63,681 nt of DNA from Ruminococcus sp. (GCA_017458845.1 JAFSZY010000050.1:1-63681), one strand, 5' to 3'; numbered from the stretch's first letter, positions 1-8,644 are shown. The notes: generated by a model not told the origin, from the letters alone. Made by a program: numbers and translations.

Positions 1-14
1 CATATTGCTTCCTC
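1..14 (-). promoter_or_regulatory. Ribosome binding site and start codon of a gene leaving the left edge
   Basis: Read on the minus strand, positions 14-1 give GGAGGAAGCAATATG: a strong Shine-Dalgarno seven bases before an ATG at 3-1. A leftward gene therefore begins at the window edge. Only its start codon is visible, so nothing can be said of its product. The space 15-144 is AT-rich and would hold its promoter. Confidence 0.5.
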
Positions 15-144
15 CGTTTCGTGGTTTCTCGTCAATTCCATTTTAACGGATTTGTAGCAAATATGCTCTACTTTTTTACATTTTTTTATAATTATTTTTT
101 GTAGGCTCTATTTGTTACCCCAACTTTCATTATAGAGCCGATTT

Positions 145-687
145 TTATTGGATATATACTATCGCGGTACGCTTGAACGCGGTCGCGATTTTTACAATCG
201 CGGAATAGACAAGGCTGATGCAATAGCCGTAAATTATAATTTGCAAGTCGCCCTTTACAACGCCCACAACTATGAGCGATACGGCGAACAACACGCTGAT
301 TATTCCCGTCACTAGCTTTACCTTCCAGTTTGACGCCTTCATTCTCAACGATTCATGTGCTCTGAGGATATCCACGAAGCCTGTAAATGCGTAAATGACC
401 AGAAGATATATGATAATGACAACCTCGCCCATAAACGCGATTGTCGTTGTAAACAACGCAAGATCAAGCGCGATTACCGCCTGGCACAAAATGGACTTGC
501 CGCCCACCATATGCCGCGCCATTCTGAAATAATAGAACAGCAGTCTGAACCCGTACACAAACATAAGTACGCTGACAACCGCGGCTATAAGAGGATAGCT
601 GTACTTCGGCATAGTGAGAATCATCACCGCGAAGAGTATCATAAAAATGCCGGATACTATATTTTTTACACGCTGAAAATGACTCAT
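145..687 (-). CDS. HdeD/DUF308-like membrane protein
   Basis: 180-residue protein with about six hydrophobic helices and short polar loops. Length and the evenly spaced helices (roughly residues 10-28, 32-52, 67-85, 88-108, 124-143, 148-168) resemble the HdeD/DUF308 family of small membrane proteins, whose biochemical role is not settled. Its ATG overlaps the stop of the upstream gene (ATGA at 687-684), so it is translationally coupled as the last gene of a three-gene leftward operon starting at 2299. Family assignment rests on architecture only. Confidence 0.6.
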   Translation of the reverse strand: MSHFQRVKNIVSGIFMILFAVMILTMPKYSYPLIAAVVSVLMFVYGFRLLFYYFRMARHMVGGKSILCQAVIALDLALFTTTIAFMGEVVIIIYLLVIYAFTGFVDILRAHESLRMKASNWKVKLVTGIISVLFAVSLIVVGVVKGDLQIIIYGYCISLVYSAIVKIATAFKRTAIVYIQ

Positions 688-1841
688 ACTTTATCCTCCC
701 TTACGAGAGATTTAAACGCTTTGATTCCTTTGAACCCTTTGTCCTCATAATCAATTGAGTAACCCGCAAGCTTGCTCCCCGAATTGTAAATCTTGTTTGT
801 TACCATACTTTTTTGAGAGAGCGCGGCGAGAATGAATTTGCCGAGGAAGGTGTCATCCTTTGAGTTTTTGTCGGCATCATTATATTCCGACTGATACTTA
901 TCCGCGTCGAACGGTTCAATCTCACAGCCTGACAGCTTTTCGCCGAGAGCTTTCCAGTCATCGCCCGAGTTGAGCTGCCTTTTATTGATTATTCTTTCTA
1001 CCTCTTTTTGTATTTCTTCGCCGACCTCGGTATCATAGGCGTCGGTCTCAAAGCTGTCATAAGCTCCTCTAAGGTATTTCATCGCGTAAATCATCTGGTA
1101 AAAAGCGTGAGTATAATCCGAGGGATTGTCCTTTAAGACCTCCTCGTAATCGCCCCACGCGGGCAGGTATTTATACTTGATAAAGCTGTAATCGGGTAGA
1201 TGTCCCGCCCTGCCGTGGCCGAGGTTCATTATTGAGTTTTCGCTGCTCGAGAACAGACTGCGCGTATAAACGCTGTTGTCCAAATCGTCGGGCAGCGTTG
1301 CGCTGTGGCGGAAGTTAATCTTCTTCTCCGTATAGCCGTCATCCGAAGAAAAAAGCTCATAAAAATATCGATTGGTGTTGTTGATAACAAGAGACGGCGT
1401 CCCCGCAAAATTTTGGTGCGCCCATGTGTCGGCGAGCACGTGCATAGCAAGCCCTGCAGCCTGCGGGCTTTTGCCCTTCGCAAGCCTGACGGTTTCTTTG
1501 AGCAGTTCGCCGTTAGGCCCGCAGATGAGCCTGTACTTGTGTTTGTAGCGTTTTGAACAGCGCTTGGGCGGCTCCGCGTATAAATCACGAGGAAGAAAAT
1601 GGAACGACGACCATATGCGTGTAATGTTCTGCAAGCCTATAATGTCAGTTCTTATGTCCATCATTTCTAGCGGCAGCTGAGTTGTAGCCGCGGCGGCGGG
1701 AGCCTTGAGCTTTGACAGCATAGTCTTGCTGCACAAGTCCACAAAACAGTCGCTGTACGCTATAGCAAGGCTTTCATCGTGCGAACAGCCCGCGAGCTGA
1801 GCCGCGCAATATGTGGCGTAATAGTGAAAATCGGAATTCAT
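684..1841 (-). CDS. DUF6765-like protein of unknown function
   Basis: 385-residue soluble protein without a signal peptide. The N-terminal HYYATYCAAQLAG segment and the central HVLADTWAHQNFAG segment, rich in His/Asp and suggestive of a metal-binding all-alpha fold, are like the DUF6765 family, which looks zinc phospholipase C/nuclease-like. No reaction is known to me. It overlaps the genes on both sides by four bases (ATGA at 1841-1838 and 687-684), so the three products are probably made together. Family call is from memory of motifs. Confidence 0.6.
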   Translation of the reverse strand: MNSDFHYYATYCAAQLAGCSHDESLAIAYSDCFVDLCSKTMLSKLKAPAAAATTQLPLEMMDIRTDIIGLQNITRIWSSFHFLPRDLYAEPPKRCSKRYKHKYRLICGPNGELLKETVRLAKGKSPQAAGLAMHVLADTWAHQNFAGTPSLVINNTNRYFYELFSSDDGYTEKKINFRHSATLPDDLDNSVYTRSLFSSSENSIMNLGHGRAGHLPDYSFIKYKYLPAWGDYEEVLKDNPSDYTHAFYQMIYAMKYLRGAYDSFETDAYDTEVGEEIQKEVERIINKRQLNSGDDWKALGEKLSGCEIEPFDADKYQSEYNDADKNSKDDTFLGKFILAALSQKSMVTNKIYNSGSKLAGYSIDYEDKGFKGIKAFKSLVREDKV

Positions 1842-2299
1842 TCGCTCACATCCTTTCTCAGCTTTCGTATCTTGATTGAATTTACAATAAGCTCAACCAG
1901 AAAGACCAGCGATGTGATATCTATTATCAGCGTAACAATCGCTGTAATAATATTCTCTTGGTCGGTAATAAAATAAGAAACCTCAAAAACAATGATAGAA
2001 AAATAAACGAGCGCTATCATCCCCGCGCAAATTAGGTAAAGAATGCTTTTTCGTTTGCCCTTGCCCTCAGCGCGCGCCGAAAAGCCGATAAAGCATCTGA
2101 GTAAAAAGCTGACAAAAAATATCGTCCAGACTACAATAACGGACAGCATAAAATATTTTTCACCCGAAGCCTGCTTTATTTCGTCTGAATTTACAAAGAA
2201 ATATACGGTGAACTTTATCAGATCCCATAATCCGAAAACAATGACGCTTGTTCCCATAATAAACAGGTTGTCCTGAGTACGTCTGACTTTAGTTTCCAA
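1838..2299 (-). CDS. Small membrane protein, first gene of a coupled operon
   Basis: 153 residues with four predicted membrane helices (about 13-35, 49-68, 84-108, 116-140) and a charged C-terminus. I do not recognise the family. The start is a TTG at 2299-2297, preceded by a GGGAGGG ribosome site on the minus strand, and no ATG fits better. The stop overlaps the start of the DUF6765-like gene. The context suggests a membrane-associated complex of two membrane proteins and one soluble helical protein. Confidence 0.65.
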   Translation of the reverse strand: METKVRRTQDNLFIMGTSVIVFGLWDLIKFTVYFFVNSDEIKQASGEKYFMLSVIVVWTIFFVSFLLRCFIGFSARAEGKGKRKSILYLICAGMIALVYFSIIVFEVSYFITDQENIITAIVTLIIDITSLVFLVELIVNSIKIRKLRKDVSE

Positions 2300-2512
2300 A
2301 TCTATCCCTCCCGCTTGGTTTAGGTTTGTTTTACTTTTCTATTGTATCATATTTTCCTCTGCTTTTTTGCCCAAAAATGGCGCTCGGAATTTATGCACAT
2401 TGCACATACGCCCGAACAAAAGACAGCAGGCAGGGTGTGCGCCCTGCCTGCTGTTTGGAGTTTTTGTGCTTTGTTGTTTTGTCTAAAATATGTAAGGAAG
2501 TATTAAACTGTC

Positions 2513-2950
2513 TTACTTTGTTCTCATAATGTTCTTCTGAGCGTCAACCTTGAATGTCATGGGAACCTTTACCCATGTCTTGTCGTTGGCTCTGTATTTA
2601 AAATTCATTTGTGTTGAGCCTTTGGCTTTGCCTGTGAAGCTGAACTTGTATGTATGTGTCTTGAAGTTGTAGTCGCACTTTACTTTGATGTTGTTATTGT
2701 TTGCTGTGTAGTCCCAGTCATATCCCTGTTTTGTCTGACCCTTGCAGGTGAACACATAAGTCTTAGCGAGTGTGTTCATCTTGTTTGTGCTTTTGGGAGC
2801 TTCGGTTTTCTGGGAAGCGTGAGCCTGAGCTGTACCGTCTGTGCTCAGAGCGCTTGTGCTTATAGCTGAAGCTGTACCGAATGCGGATACTGCCATGATT
2901 GCTGCCATTACTGTCGCGATTACCTTTGTGTTTCTGTTTGTCTTTTTCAT
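2513..2950 (-). CDS. Small secreted protein of unknown function
   Basis: 145 residues. N-terminal KKTNRN plus a hydrophobic stretch ending in an Ala/Ser-rich cleavage region (about residue 35) form a signal peptide. The mature part is about 105 residues, Lys/Thr/Asn-rich and apparently a single beta-sandwich (alternating YKFSFTGKA-type strands), like small Ig-like proteins secreted by ruminococci. A good AGGAG site precedes the ATG. It is divergent from the CotH-type gene. Function unknown. Confidence 0.7.
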   Translation of the reverse strand: MKKTNRNTKVIATVMAAIMAVSAFGTASAISTSALSTDGTAQAHASQKTEAPKSTNKMNTLAKTYVFTCKGQTKQGYDWDYTANNNNIKVKCDYNFKTHTYKFSFTGKAKGSTQMNFKYRANDKTWVKVPMTFKVDAQKNIMRTK

Positions 2951-3079
2951 TTTTCATATCTCCTTTTTCTGTCGTTGAGAGTTTCTTGTGTTTTTCTCTC
3001 TTTGTTGACACAAGTATATCAGACCGACTACAACAAAAGTACAACAGATTTTGTTGTTTTTTTAATTTTTTTTAAAAAA

Positions 3080-3108
3080 TTTTCAAAAAAGCTTTTGTTT
3101 ATTATAAT
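3080..3108 (+). promoter_or_regulatory. Possible promoter of the CotH-type gene
   Basis: TTTTCA (3080-3085), 17 bases, TATAAT (3103-3108), about 40 bases before the start at 3151. The -10 is perfect and the -35 weak, in a strongly AT-rich stretch, so the call is tentative. Confidence 0.4.
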
Positions 3109-3150
3109 TTGTATGTTAAAATATAAAAAACAAAGGAAAGGAGCTTGGGT

Positions 3151-5676
3151 ATGAAAAAAGTAATAAGTATTCTTTTGATAATTATGATTACATTAGGAGC
3201 TTTTACGGCTGTTCCCCTTACTGTGTCGGCTGAGGAAGACGCTCCTCTTGTTGACGTGCCGAGCGGTTATGACCTTTTTGAGTTTGGCAAGCTGTATAAA
3301 GAGGACAAAATTGAGCTCGTTATGAACGGCAGCAAGGCGACTGTTACAAATGACGAGAAAAGCGGCGGAGTTATCCTCTCGGGTAAACCTGCTGAGATTG
3401 AGAAGGTTTCCCTTTCACTAAAGGACGAGTTTGACCTCGGCGATTATACTGCGGGCAGAGTTGTTCTAAACGCTTTGCGTGAGGTCAGGTTTCCCTGCGA
3501 CGCGACAGTTACTATCGACAACACCGAATTTTTCTCGGTGCCTGCCGCCCAGCAGAAAAAGGCTGGCGTGTGGACAGGCGACAAAAACAAATGCGCCGAC
3601 ATAAGCGCTCTGAAGCTAAGCGGTAAGCACACCGCTGAATTCAGTTTGAAATTTAAAGACGGCGTTGCCGACAAAAAGACCAATGTAATGCTTAAAAATT
3701 TGCTTTTTGTCGCTTACAGCGTTCCCGTTGTTGATGTCGATATCGACGAAAGCCTCGGAACAATCGACGCGATGAACGGCGATGAAAAACACCAAACCGA
3801 GTGCTACGGCGATATGACAATCAATATCCCCGAGGGCTACAAGGCGGAGTATACCGACGAAAAGCTTACATCCCAGACCTATGAGATGGAGTATATCCGC
3901 GGACGCGGCAACTCAACCTGGGGCAACAGTAAAAAGCCCTACAAGGTCAAGCTAAAGAAGAAGGCTTCACTGCTGGGAATGGGCGATAACAAGCACTGGG
4001 GGCTTATCGCCAATTACTATGATTATTCGCTTTTGAGGAACAAGTACACCTATTGGTTCGGCGCCAAGTTAAATATGGAATTTACGCCCAAGTGCGCGTT
4101 TGTTGACGTTGTAATGAACGGCTCCTATCTCGGCAGCTATTGCCTGTCGGAGCTCGTGCGTGTTGACGAAAGCCGTGTTAATATCGATGAACTCAACTCA
4201 AGCGAGACAAGCGGCGAAGGGCTCACGGGCGGTTATCTGCTAAACTGCGGCGAGGACTCCGAGGCGAGTTGTTTTGATGTTGACTGCAACGGCGAAAAAA
4301 CTCATTTTTCCGTGGAAACTCCCGACTTTGACGAGGTTATGGTTCCCGAGCAGCTCGAGTATATCAAGAACTATGTTCAGAATATCTTTGACGCGGCTTA
4401 CAGCGACAACCTTTGCGACAAGGACGGAGTGCGCTATTCGGAGTACTTAGACATTGATTCTATGGTAGATTACTTTATTATTCAGGGCACTTCCGACAAC
4501 GGCGACGCTTTCATCAACGGCAGCACCTACCTCTACAAAAAGCGCGGCGGCAAGCTCTATTGGGGACCGCTTTGGGACTTTGACTATGTCGCATGGGCGG
4601 CTACTGACTATATAAACGCAGAGTCCTGTGATGTTTTCAGATACGACACTTACCCGCTGTTCCATGAGCTATATGCCAAAGACAGCGAGTTTAAGGATAA
4701 ATTTGACAAGAGAGTCAAGGAAATAGACGATCTCCTTGCGCAGACCGCGGAGGACGGCGGACAGATTGACGTTTACGCTAAGGACGTATACCTTTCACAG
4801 TATGCGAATCATCAGATAATCTCGAGTGTTTATACGGACACATCTTTTGATAATCCATATGCAGCGGAAGAAACAATACCCCAGATTACCTACGACAGCG
4901 AAATTGCCCGTTTCAAGAACTGGCTGAAGAACAGAACAGCTGCCCAGAACGAGAAAATCGGCGATTTTTCCAAAAGCAAAAGCGTCGCGAACTTCTATGT
5001 CGATGACGAGTTGTACTATACATATGAATTTGACGAGTGGAACGATGATGAGCTCGATATAGAGACGCCGTATGCCGAGGGTAAAGAGTTCCTCTATTGG
5101 TATACAGATACTCAAGACGGCGAGGTGAAGCTCGAGGACTACTATCCCTATGATTACGTAGGCGAGGTTAACTTCTATGCCAAATGGAAGGATTCGGAAA
5201 GCGAGCTCAACAAAAACACTCTCAGCCTTAAGGCTGGAGCGACATATAAGCTCAGCGTAAAGAACGGTAAGGCTCAGGGATGGTTCAGCTCCAATACGAG
5301 CGTAGCGGCAGTCAAAAACGGCAAGGTTACGGCGCTCAAAAAGGGCAGCGCGAAAATCTACTCTGTGCTTAACGATACTCTCCACCTCGTATGTAAGGTG
5401 AGCGTAACGACGAGCCCGACTTTAAAGGTATCGGGTAAAAAGTTCAGCGCAAAGAAAACCTACAAGGTCACCAAGGGCAAGAAGCTGACCGTAAAGGTTA
5501 CGGGCAAGGCGGCTTCGGTTGCGAATAAATATTCAAGTACAAACAAGAAAGTCGCGAAAGTCATATCAAAGACAAACGCGAAGAAGATTACAATCAAGGC
5601 ATACAAAAAAGGCAAAGCGACATTAACCTTAAAAGTTAACGGCGTTGCGTTTAAGATAAAGGTGAAAGTAAAATAA
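3151..5676 (+). CDS. Secreted CotH-kinase family protein with C-terminal Ig-like domains
   Basis: 841 residues starting at ATG 3151 (AAAGGAG at 3136-3142; the upstream in-frame TTG at 3145 is too close to it). Signal peptide 1-26. A beta domain (about 30-190) precedes a CotH kinase-like domain (about 215-580) with the RGNSTW loop, KHWGLIANYYD, and a late LWDFDYVAW segment carrying the metal-binding Asp region. Around residue 600-680 there is a Listeria-Bacteroides-type repeat (YTYEFDEW...FYAKW), then two Big_2-like Ig domains with Lys-rich strands to the C-terminus. CotH of Bacillus phosphorylates spore coat proteins; in clostridia and ruminococci such proteins are secreted and often accompany polysaccharide-degrading systems. 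The target here is unknown. Confidence 0.8.
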   Translation: MKKVISILLIIMITLGAFTAVPLTVSAEEDAPLVDVPSGYDLFEFGKLYKEDKIELVMNGSKATVTNDEKSGGVILSGKPAEIEKVSLSLKDEFDLGDYTAGRVVLNALREVRFPCDATVTIDNTEFFSVPAAQQKKAGVWTGDKNKCADISALKLSGKHTAEFSLKFKDGVADKKTNVMLKNLLFVAYSVPVVDVDIDESLGTIDAMNGDEKHQTECYGDMTINIPEGYKAEYTDEKLTSQTYEMEYIRGRGNSTWGNSKKPYKVKLKKKASLLGMGDNKHWGLIANYYDYSLLRNKYTYWFGAKLNMEFTPKCAFVDVVMNGSYLGSYCLSELVRVDESRVNIDELNSSETSGEGLTGGYLLNCGEDSEASCFDVDCNGEKTHFSVETPDFDEVMVPEQLEYIKNYVQNIFDAAYSDNLCDKDGVRYSEYLDIDSMVDYFIIQGTSDNGDAFINGSTYLYKKRGGKLYWGPLWDFDYVAWAATDYINAESCDVFRYDTYPLFHELYAKDSEFKDKFDKRVKEIDDLLAQTAEDGGQIDVYAKDVYLSQYANHQIISSVYTDTSFDNPYAAEETIPQITYDSEIARFKNWLKNRTAAQNEKIGDFSKSKSVANFYVDDELYYTYEFDEWNDDELDIETPYAEGKEFLYWYTDTQDGEVKLEDYYPYDYVGEVNFYAKWKDSESELNKNTLSLKAGATYKLSVKNGKAQGWFSSNTSVAAVKNGKVTALKKGSAKIYSVLNDTLHLVCKVSVTTSPTLKVSGKKFSAKKTYKVTKGKKLTVKVTGKAASVANKYSSTNKKVAKVISKTNAKKITIKAYKKGKATLTLKVNGVAFKIKVKVK

Positions 5677-5702
5677 AATATAAATCTATAGGAGGAAATT
5701 AA

Positions 5703-6821
5703 ATGAAAAACAAAGTATTCAGTTCAATTTTGGCATTGCTAATGGCGGGGATTATCTCGATTTCCTGCGCGGGCTGCGGAGCGAACAACACCGCATCATC
5801 CAGTCGGACGGAGTCACAGACAAAGTCAGCTTCTCAGGAAGTTAAGGAAACCAAAGAGCAGGACGCTCTGTCGTTGTGGACTAAGGACGCTCCACTCAAG
5901 AAAGAGCTCACCGAATTTATCAAAGCGACTACCGACAAGGCGAGCAAGGATTTCATCCCTGTTGAGGACAGAATCGCCGTATTCGATATGGATGGCACAC
6001 TCTGCTGTGAGACAGACCCCGGTTACTTTGACCACAAGCTTCTCTATCACCGCGTAATGGAAGACCCCGGCTACAAGGACAAGGCGAGCGACGAGGAAAA
6101 GGCGACCGCCAAGGAAATCAAAGAGTATTTTGATTCGGGCGAGTATCCCGAGGACCTCAGCCTCAAGCACGGCAAGGCTGTTGCTACCGCCTTTAAGGGT
6201 ATGACTCTCGACGAGTTTGACGCATACGTTAAAGAATACAGAGATACGCCTATGGAGAGTTACACCGGTATGACCAACGGCGAGGCTTTTTACAAACCTA
6301 TGCTTGAGGTTGTTGAGTACCTTAACGCGAATGATTTCAAGGTGTACATCATCAGCGGCACAGACCGCCTCATCACACGCGGACTTTGCGACGGAACAAT
6401 CGACATCCCTTATGCTCAGATGATAGGCTCGGACGAAAGCCTTGTAGCCAGCAACCAGGGCGACGAGGACGGCTTGGATTATACCTTTACAAAGGACGAC
6501 AAGGTAATCACAGGCGGAAAGTTCATCATAAAGAACCTCAAAATGAACAAGGTCAGCGTCATTGCGCAGGAAATCGGACAGCAGCCCGTACTCGCTTTCG
6601 GCAACAGCTCGGGCGACACCGCTATGGGCAACTATACTGTCAATAATAATAAGTATAGAAGCGGCGCGTTTATGCTCTGTTGTGACGACACAAAGCGTGA
6701 AAACGGCAACACCGAAAAGGCGGAGAAAATGGTTGAAACCTGTAAAGAAAACGGTTTCACCGCTGTTTCGATGAAGAACGATTGGACAACAATTTACGGC
6801 GATAAGGTCGAAAAGAAATAA
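5703..6821 (+). CDS. HAD-superfamily phosphatase, lipoprotein
   Basis: 372 residues. An N-terminal lipobox (ISCAGC, Cys about residue 25) predicts membrane anchoring outside the cell, followed by a Ser/Thr/Lys linker. The HAD core starts with FDMDGTL (motif I, nucleophile Asp about residue 97); the VYIISGTD segment is motif II, and ALAFGNSSGDTAMG is motif IV. It most resembles extracytoplasmic acid-phosphatase-like HAD hydrolases. A ribosome site (AGGAGGA) is at 5690-5696, 26 bases after the CotH-type gene stop, so the two may be co-transcribed. Confidence 0.8.
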   Translation: MKNKVFSSILALLMAGIISISCAGCGANNTASSSRTESQTKSASQEVKETKEQDALSLWTKDAPLKKELTEFIKATTDKASKDFIPVEDRIAVFDMDGTLCCETDPGYFDHKLLYHRVMEDPGYKDKASDEEKATAKEIKEYFDSGEYPEDLSLKHGKAVATAFKGMTLDEFDAYVKEYRDTPMESYTGMTNGEAFYKPMLEVVEYLNANDFKVYIISGTDRLITRGLCDGTIDIPYAQMIGSDESLVASNQGDEDGLDYTFTKDDKVITGGKFIIKNLKMNKVSVIAQEIGQQPVLAFGNSSGDTAMGNYTVNNNKYRSGAFMLCCDDTKRENGNTEKAEKMVETCKENGFTAVSMKNDWTTIYGDKVEKK

Positions 6822-6835
6822 GATGTTTTAAGTTA

Positions 6836-6864
6836 AAAGCCTTCCCCCTCGGGAAGGCTTTTTG
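6836..6864 (+). terminator. Rho-independent terminator
   Basis: Stem AAAAGCCTTCCC / GGGAAGGCTTTT with a short loop and a T-run, 15 bases after the HAD phosphatase gene. Confidence 0.85.
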
Positions 6865-6962
6865 CTGTTTGTCGACGCGTAGGGACAGAGACCTGTCCCT
6901 ACGCGAAACATCAGTCATACACAAAAACAGCTCCCTTTCGGAAGCCGTTGAAATATCTTATA

Positions 6963-7775
6963 TCAAAATACGAAGTCATCGTCAGAGCCCGCGAGAGGCA
7001 TATTGTTATCGTCGTCGCCGCCCTTTGTAAAGAAGAAATCATCGTCATAGGAGGATTGCGCGTCTTTCTCGGGAGTGTCATCGACTTTGTCAAAAAAGAA
7101 GTCGCTGTCATACTCCATTCTGGCTTCGGCGCCTTGGGCTTGAACATCGTCGGTTTTCTCGAACAGGAAGTCGTTGTCAGCGGACGCCGCGGGACGGTTT
7201 TTGTCAAATTCCTCGCTGTTGACAAAGAGAACCTCTCCCTCTGTTTTGCGTACTATTCGTCCGCTCTCGTCACGCTCAATATTCGCCTCGTCGCCCGAAA
7301 ACTTAACCATGCTCAATATTTTGACAGCAAGGAAGAAGAGCTTTACGAGCAGAAAAATTATCATACATATCAGCAGGATGATTCCGACAGCAGAGTTGAA
7401 CAGGTGATTCTTAAACGCAAAAAACAAATATGTAAAGCCAAAGCCAAACTCATACACCGTCGCGACCTTTGGGAGGAGAATTGCAAGAACCAGCAAAAGC
7501 GCCATTGCTATCGCCCACAATACCATCAGTATCGGTCCGTCCCAGTTAAGGTCAGGCTGGAAATGGTTTTTGTAATACAGAGTAAAGCGCGCTAACACCA
7601 CATTCACGGGGATGAAAAAGAGCAGCATTGGCAGTATTCTGAGCGCGACTACCGAGTACCACGTTCCCATAATCTGCTTGAAGTCGTTAATAAAAACAAT
7701 AAAGCGCTCGGTTTTGTCGGTGATGAGGTCAAGGTCTTTATTGTAAAATTTTTTCTTGAAATATCCTTTTGCCAA
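6963..7775 (-). CDS. Membrane protein with acidic repeated C-terminal tail
   Basis: 270 residues. Four hydrophobic segments (about 38-62, 82-104, 112-130, 134-158) follow a basic N-terminus beginning AKGYFKKKF. The last 80 residues are strongly acidic with a repeated unit of the form DSDFFFDKVDD / DDDFFFTKGGDD / NDFLFEKTDD, four or five copies, suggesting a binding tail for a basic partner. I do not recognise the family. Stands alone between two non-coding stretches. Confidence 0.65.
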   Translation of the reverse strand: MAKGYFKKKFYNKDLDLITDKTERFIVFINDFKQIMGTWYSVVALRILPMLLFFIPVNVVLARFTLYYKNHFQPDLNWDGPILMVLWAIAMALLLVLAILLPKVATVYEFGFGFTYLFFAFKNHLFNSAVGIILLICMIIFLLVKLFFLAVKILSMVKFSGDEANIERDESGRIVRKTEGEVLFVNSEEFDKNRPAASADNDFLFEKTDDVQAQGAEARMEYDSDFFFDKVDDTPEKDAQSSYDDDFFFTKGGDDDNNMPLAGSDDDFVF

Positions 7776-8123
7776 AGAAACACTTCCTTTTGTTTTGTTT
7801 ACAAAATAATTCTAACATATTTCGCGGGAAATATCGCTCAAAAAATTGCACAAAAATGCAAGGTTGTATTTATGCACTTTGCACATAGATTTTGCACATA
7901 GAAGGGCGCGCGGCTTGTTATTCCGATGTTTATACCAACATCACCCGTTTTCCTACTCTTAGCCGTAAATAATAATACTATGTTTTATAATACAGCAAGT
8001 TTGTTTAGTATAACAAGATTATAATTTAAACAAAAAGAGTTTTAAAATTTTTATTATAATGTATCATTTCCATACTGATTGTTTTATAATATTATTTGAA
8101 TATTTCATAAAATAAACTACGTT
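7776..8123. other. Intergenic stretch without recognisable gene
   Basis: AT-rich, many stops in all frames. It holds the upstream region of the membrane protein gene (leftward ribosome site just above 7775). I see no RNA gene or clear hairpin. Confidence 0.5.
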
Positions 8124-8270
8124 TTAAAATGCCTGAATTTATGGTGTATCAGGCAATTTTTTCATCATTGAGGGGGTTAGGGGGGAATACTGATTTTTAG
8201 TTGAAAATGAAGTAAAAAAGAAAACAGCCTAAACCCACTGTTTAAGCTGCTTCCAAGTGGTTGCGGAGGA
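8124..8270. repeat. Copy of the integrative element's right end with an att remnant (left copy)
   Basis: About 145 bases matching 17508-17660 with roughly 85% identity by eye: the CCTGAATTTATGGTG...ATCAGGC dyad, the tract of GGGGG-rich motifs, ACTGATTTTTAGTT, and a terminator-like hairpin AAACAGCCTAAACCC...GTTTAAGCTG, ending in TGGTTGCGGAGGA (8258-8270), the 3' end of tRNA-fMet read in reverse. This is what the right end of an earlier related element plus a piece of its target would leave behind. Confidence 0.75.
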
Positions 8271-8351
8271 ATACGTTTCATCAATGCGAGAACATCCGCC
8301 TCGCCTGTGAAGTCGGTGGAAAGCTAAAAAGCGGACTAAATCCAACGGCGG

Positions 8352-8377
8352 GGAAAAGGTCACACAGGACCTTTTCC
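8352..8377. repeat. Perfect 10-bp hairpin in the left att region
   Basis: GGAAAAGGTC / GACCTTTTCC around a 6-base loop. It lies between the old att remnant (8258) and attL (8458). Role unknown. Confidence 0.6.
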
Positions 8378-8388
8378 TATTTCCGCCT

Positions 8389-8406
8389 TTCAAGTCCTTC
8401 CTCCGC
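8389..8406 (+). repeat. Inverted copy of the tRNA-fMet T-arm/acceptor fragment
   Basis: TTCAAGTCCTTCCTCCGC is the exact reverse complement of 8463-8480 inside attL, giving an 18-bp perfect inverted repeat. It is a tRNA 3' fragment on the plus strand, probably from rearrangement in the att region. Confidence 0.7.
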
Positions 8407-8420
8407 TCAAAATAAAATTA

Positions 8421-8452
8421 AAATAGGAGTATCTGTGAGGATACTCCTATTT
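8421..8452 (-). terminator. Terminator-like hairpin next to attL, probably the original tRNA-fMet terminator
   Basis: Perfect 12-bp stem AAATAGGAGTAT / ATACTCCTATTT. On the minus strand it is followed by a T-rich tract. It lies six bases beyond the displaced tRNA 3' half, where the terminator of the uninterrupted tRNA gene would be expected. Confidence 0.6.
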
Positions 8453-8457
8453 CAAAC

Positions 8458-8502
8458 TGGTTGCGGAGGAAGGACTTGAACCAACGACCTCCGGGTTATG
8501 AG
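8458..8502 (-). other. attL: displaced 3' half of tRNA-fMet
   Basis: 45 bases matching 17647-17691 of the intact tRNA with three mismatches, running from the CCA end to the anticodon loop (TTATGAG) and then diverging abruptly. Two mismatches hit the T-stem and would break its pairing, so the copy is a remnant, not a working tRNA. The match end in the anticodon loop is a usual crossover place for tyrosine integrases. Confidence 0.85.
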
Positions 8503-8579
8503 GGGGAACCGTTAGTTTTTGCCGTGTTTAGTGTGATGTATTATAGATTTGTCTAGTGAAGTGTAGTACGTCAGTAATT

Positions 8580-8632
8580 AAGTGCAGATTGGTGCAGTTA
8601 AGTGCAGTTAGGGGGAAACTAGAGGGAAACAA
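8580..8632. repeat. Short direct repeats near the left end of the element
   Basis: AAGTGCAG occurs twice, with a third GTGCAG between, followed by TTAGGGGGAAACTAGAGGGAAAC. The second motif is matched at the right end by TTTAGGGGGAAATTAGGGGGAAA (17554-17576). Paired motifs near both ends suggest arm-type binding sites for the integrase or excisionase. Confidence 0.45.
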
Positions 8633-8644
8633 ATGATACCGTAC

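Noticed and set aside
1229..1588. 119-codon frame inside the DUF6765-like gene
   Set aside because: Shifted frame on the same strand, basic low-quality composition, typical shadow.
8261..8479. 72-codon frame in the left att region
   Set aside because: Made of repeat and tRNA-fragment sequence, no ribosome site.
8458..8502. Second tRNA gene
   Set aside because: Only the 3' half is present and the T-stem pairing is broken; it is an att remnant.
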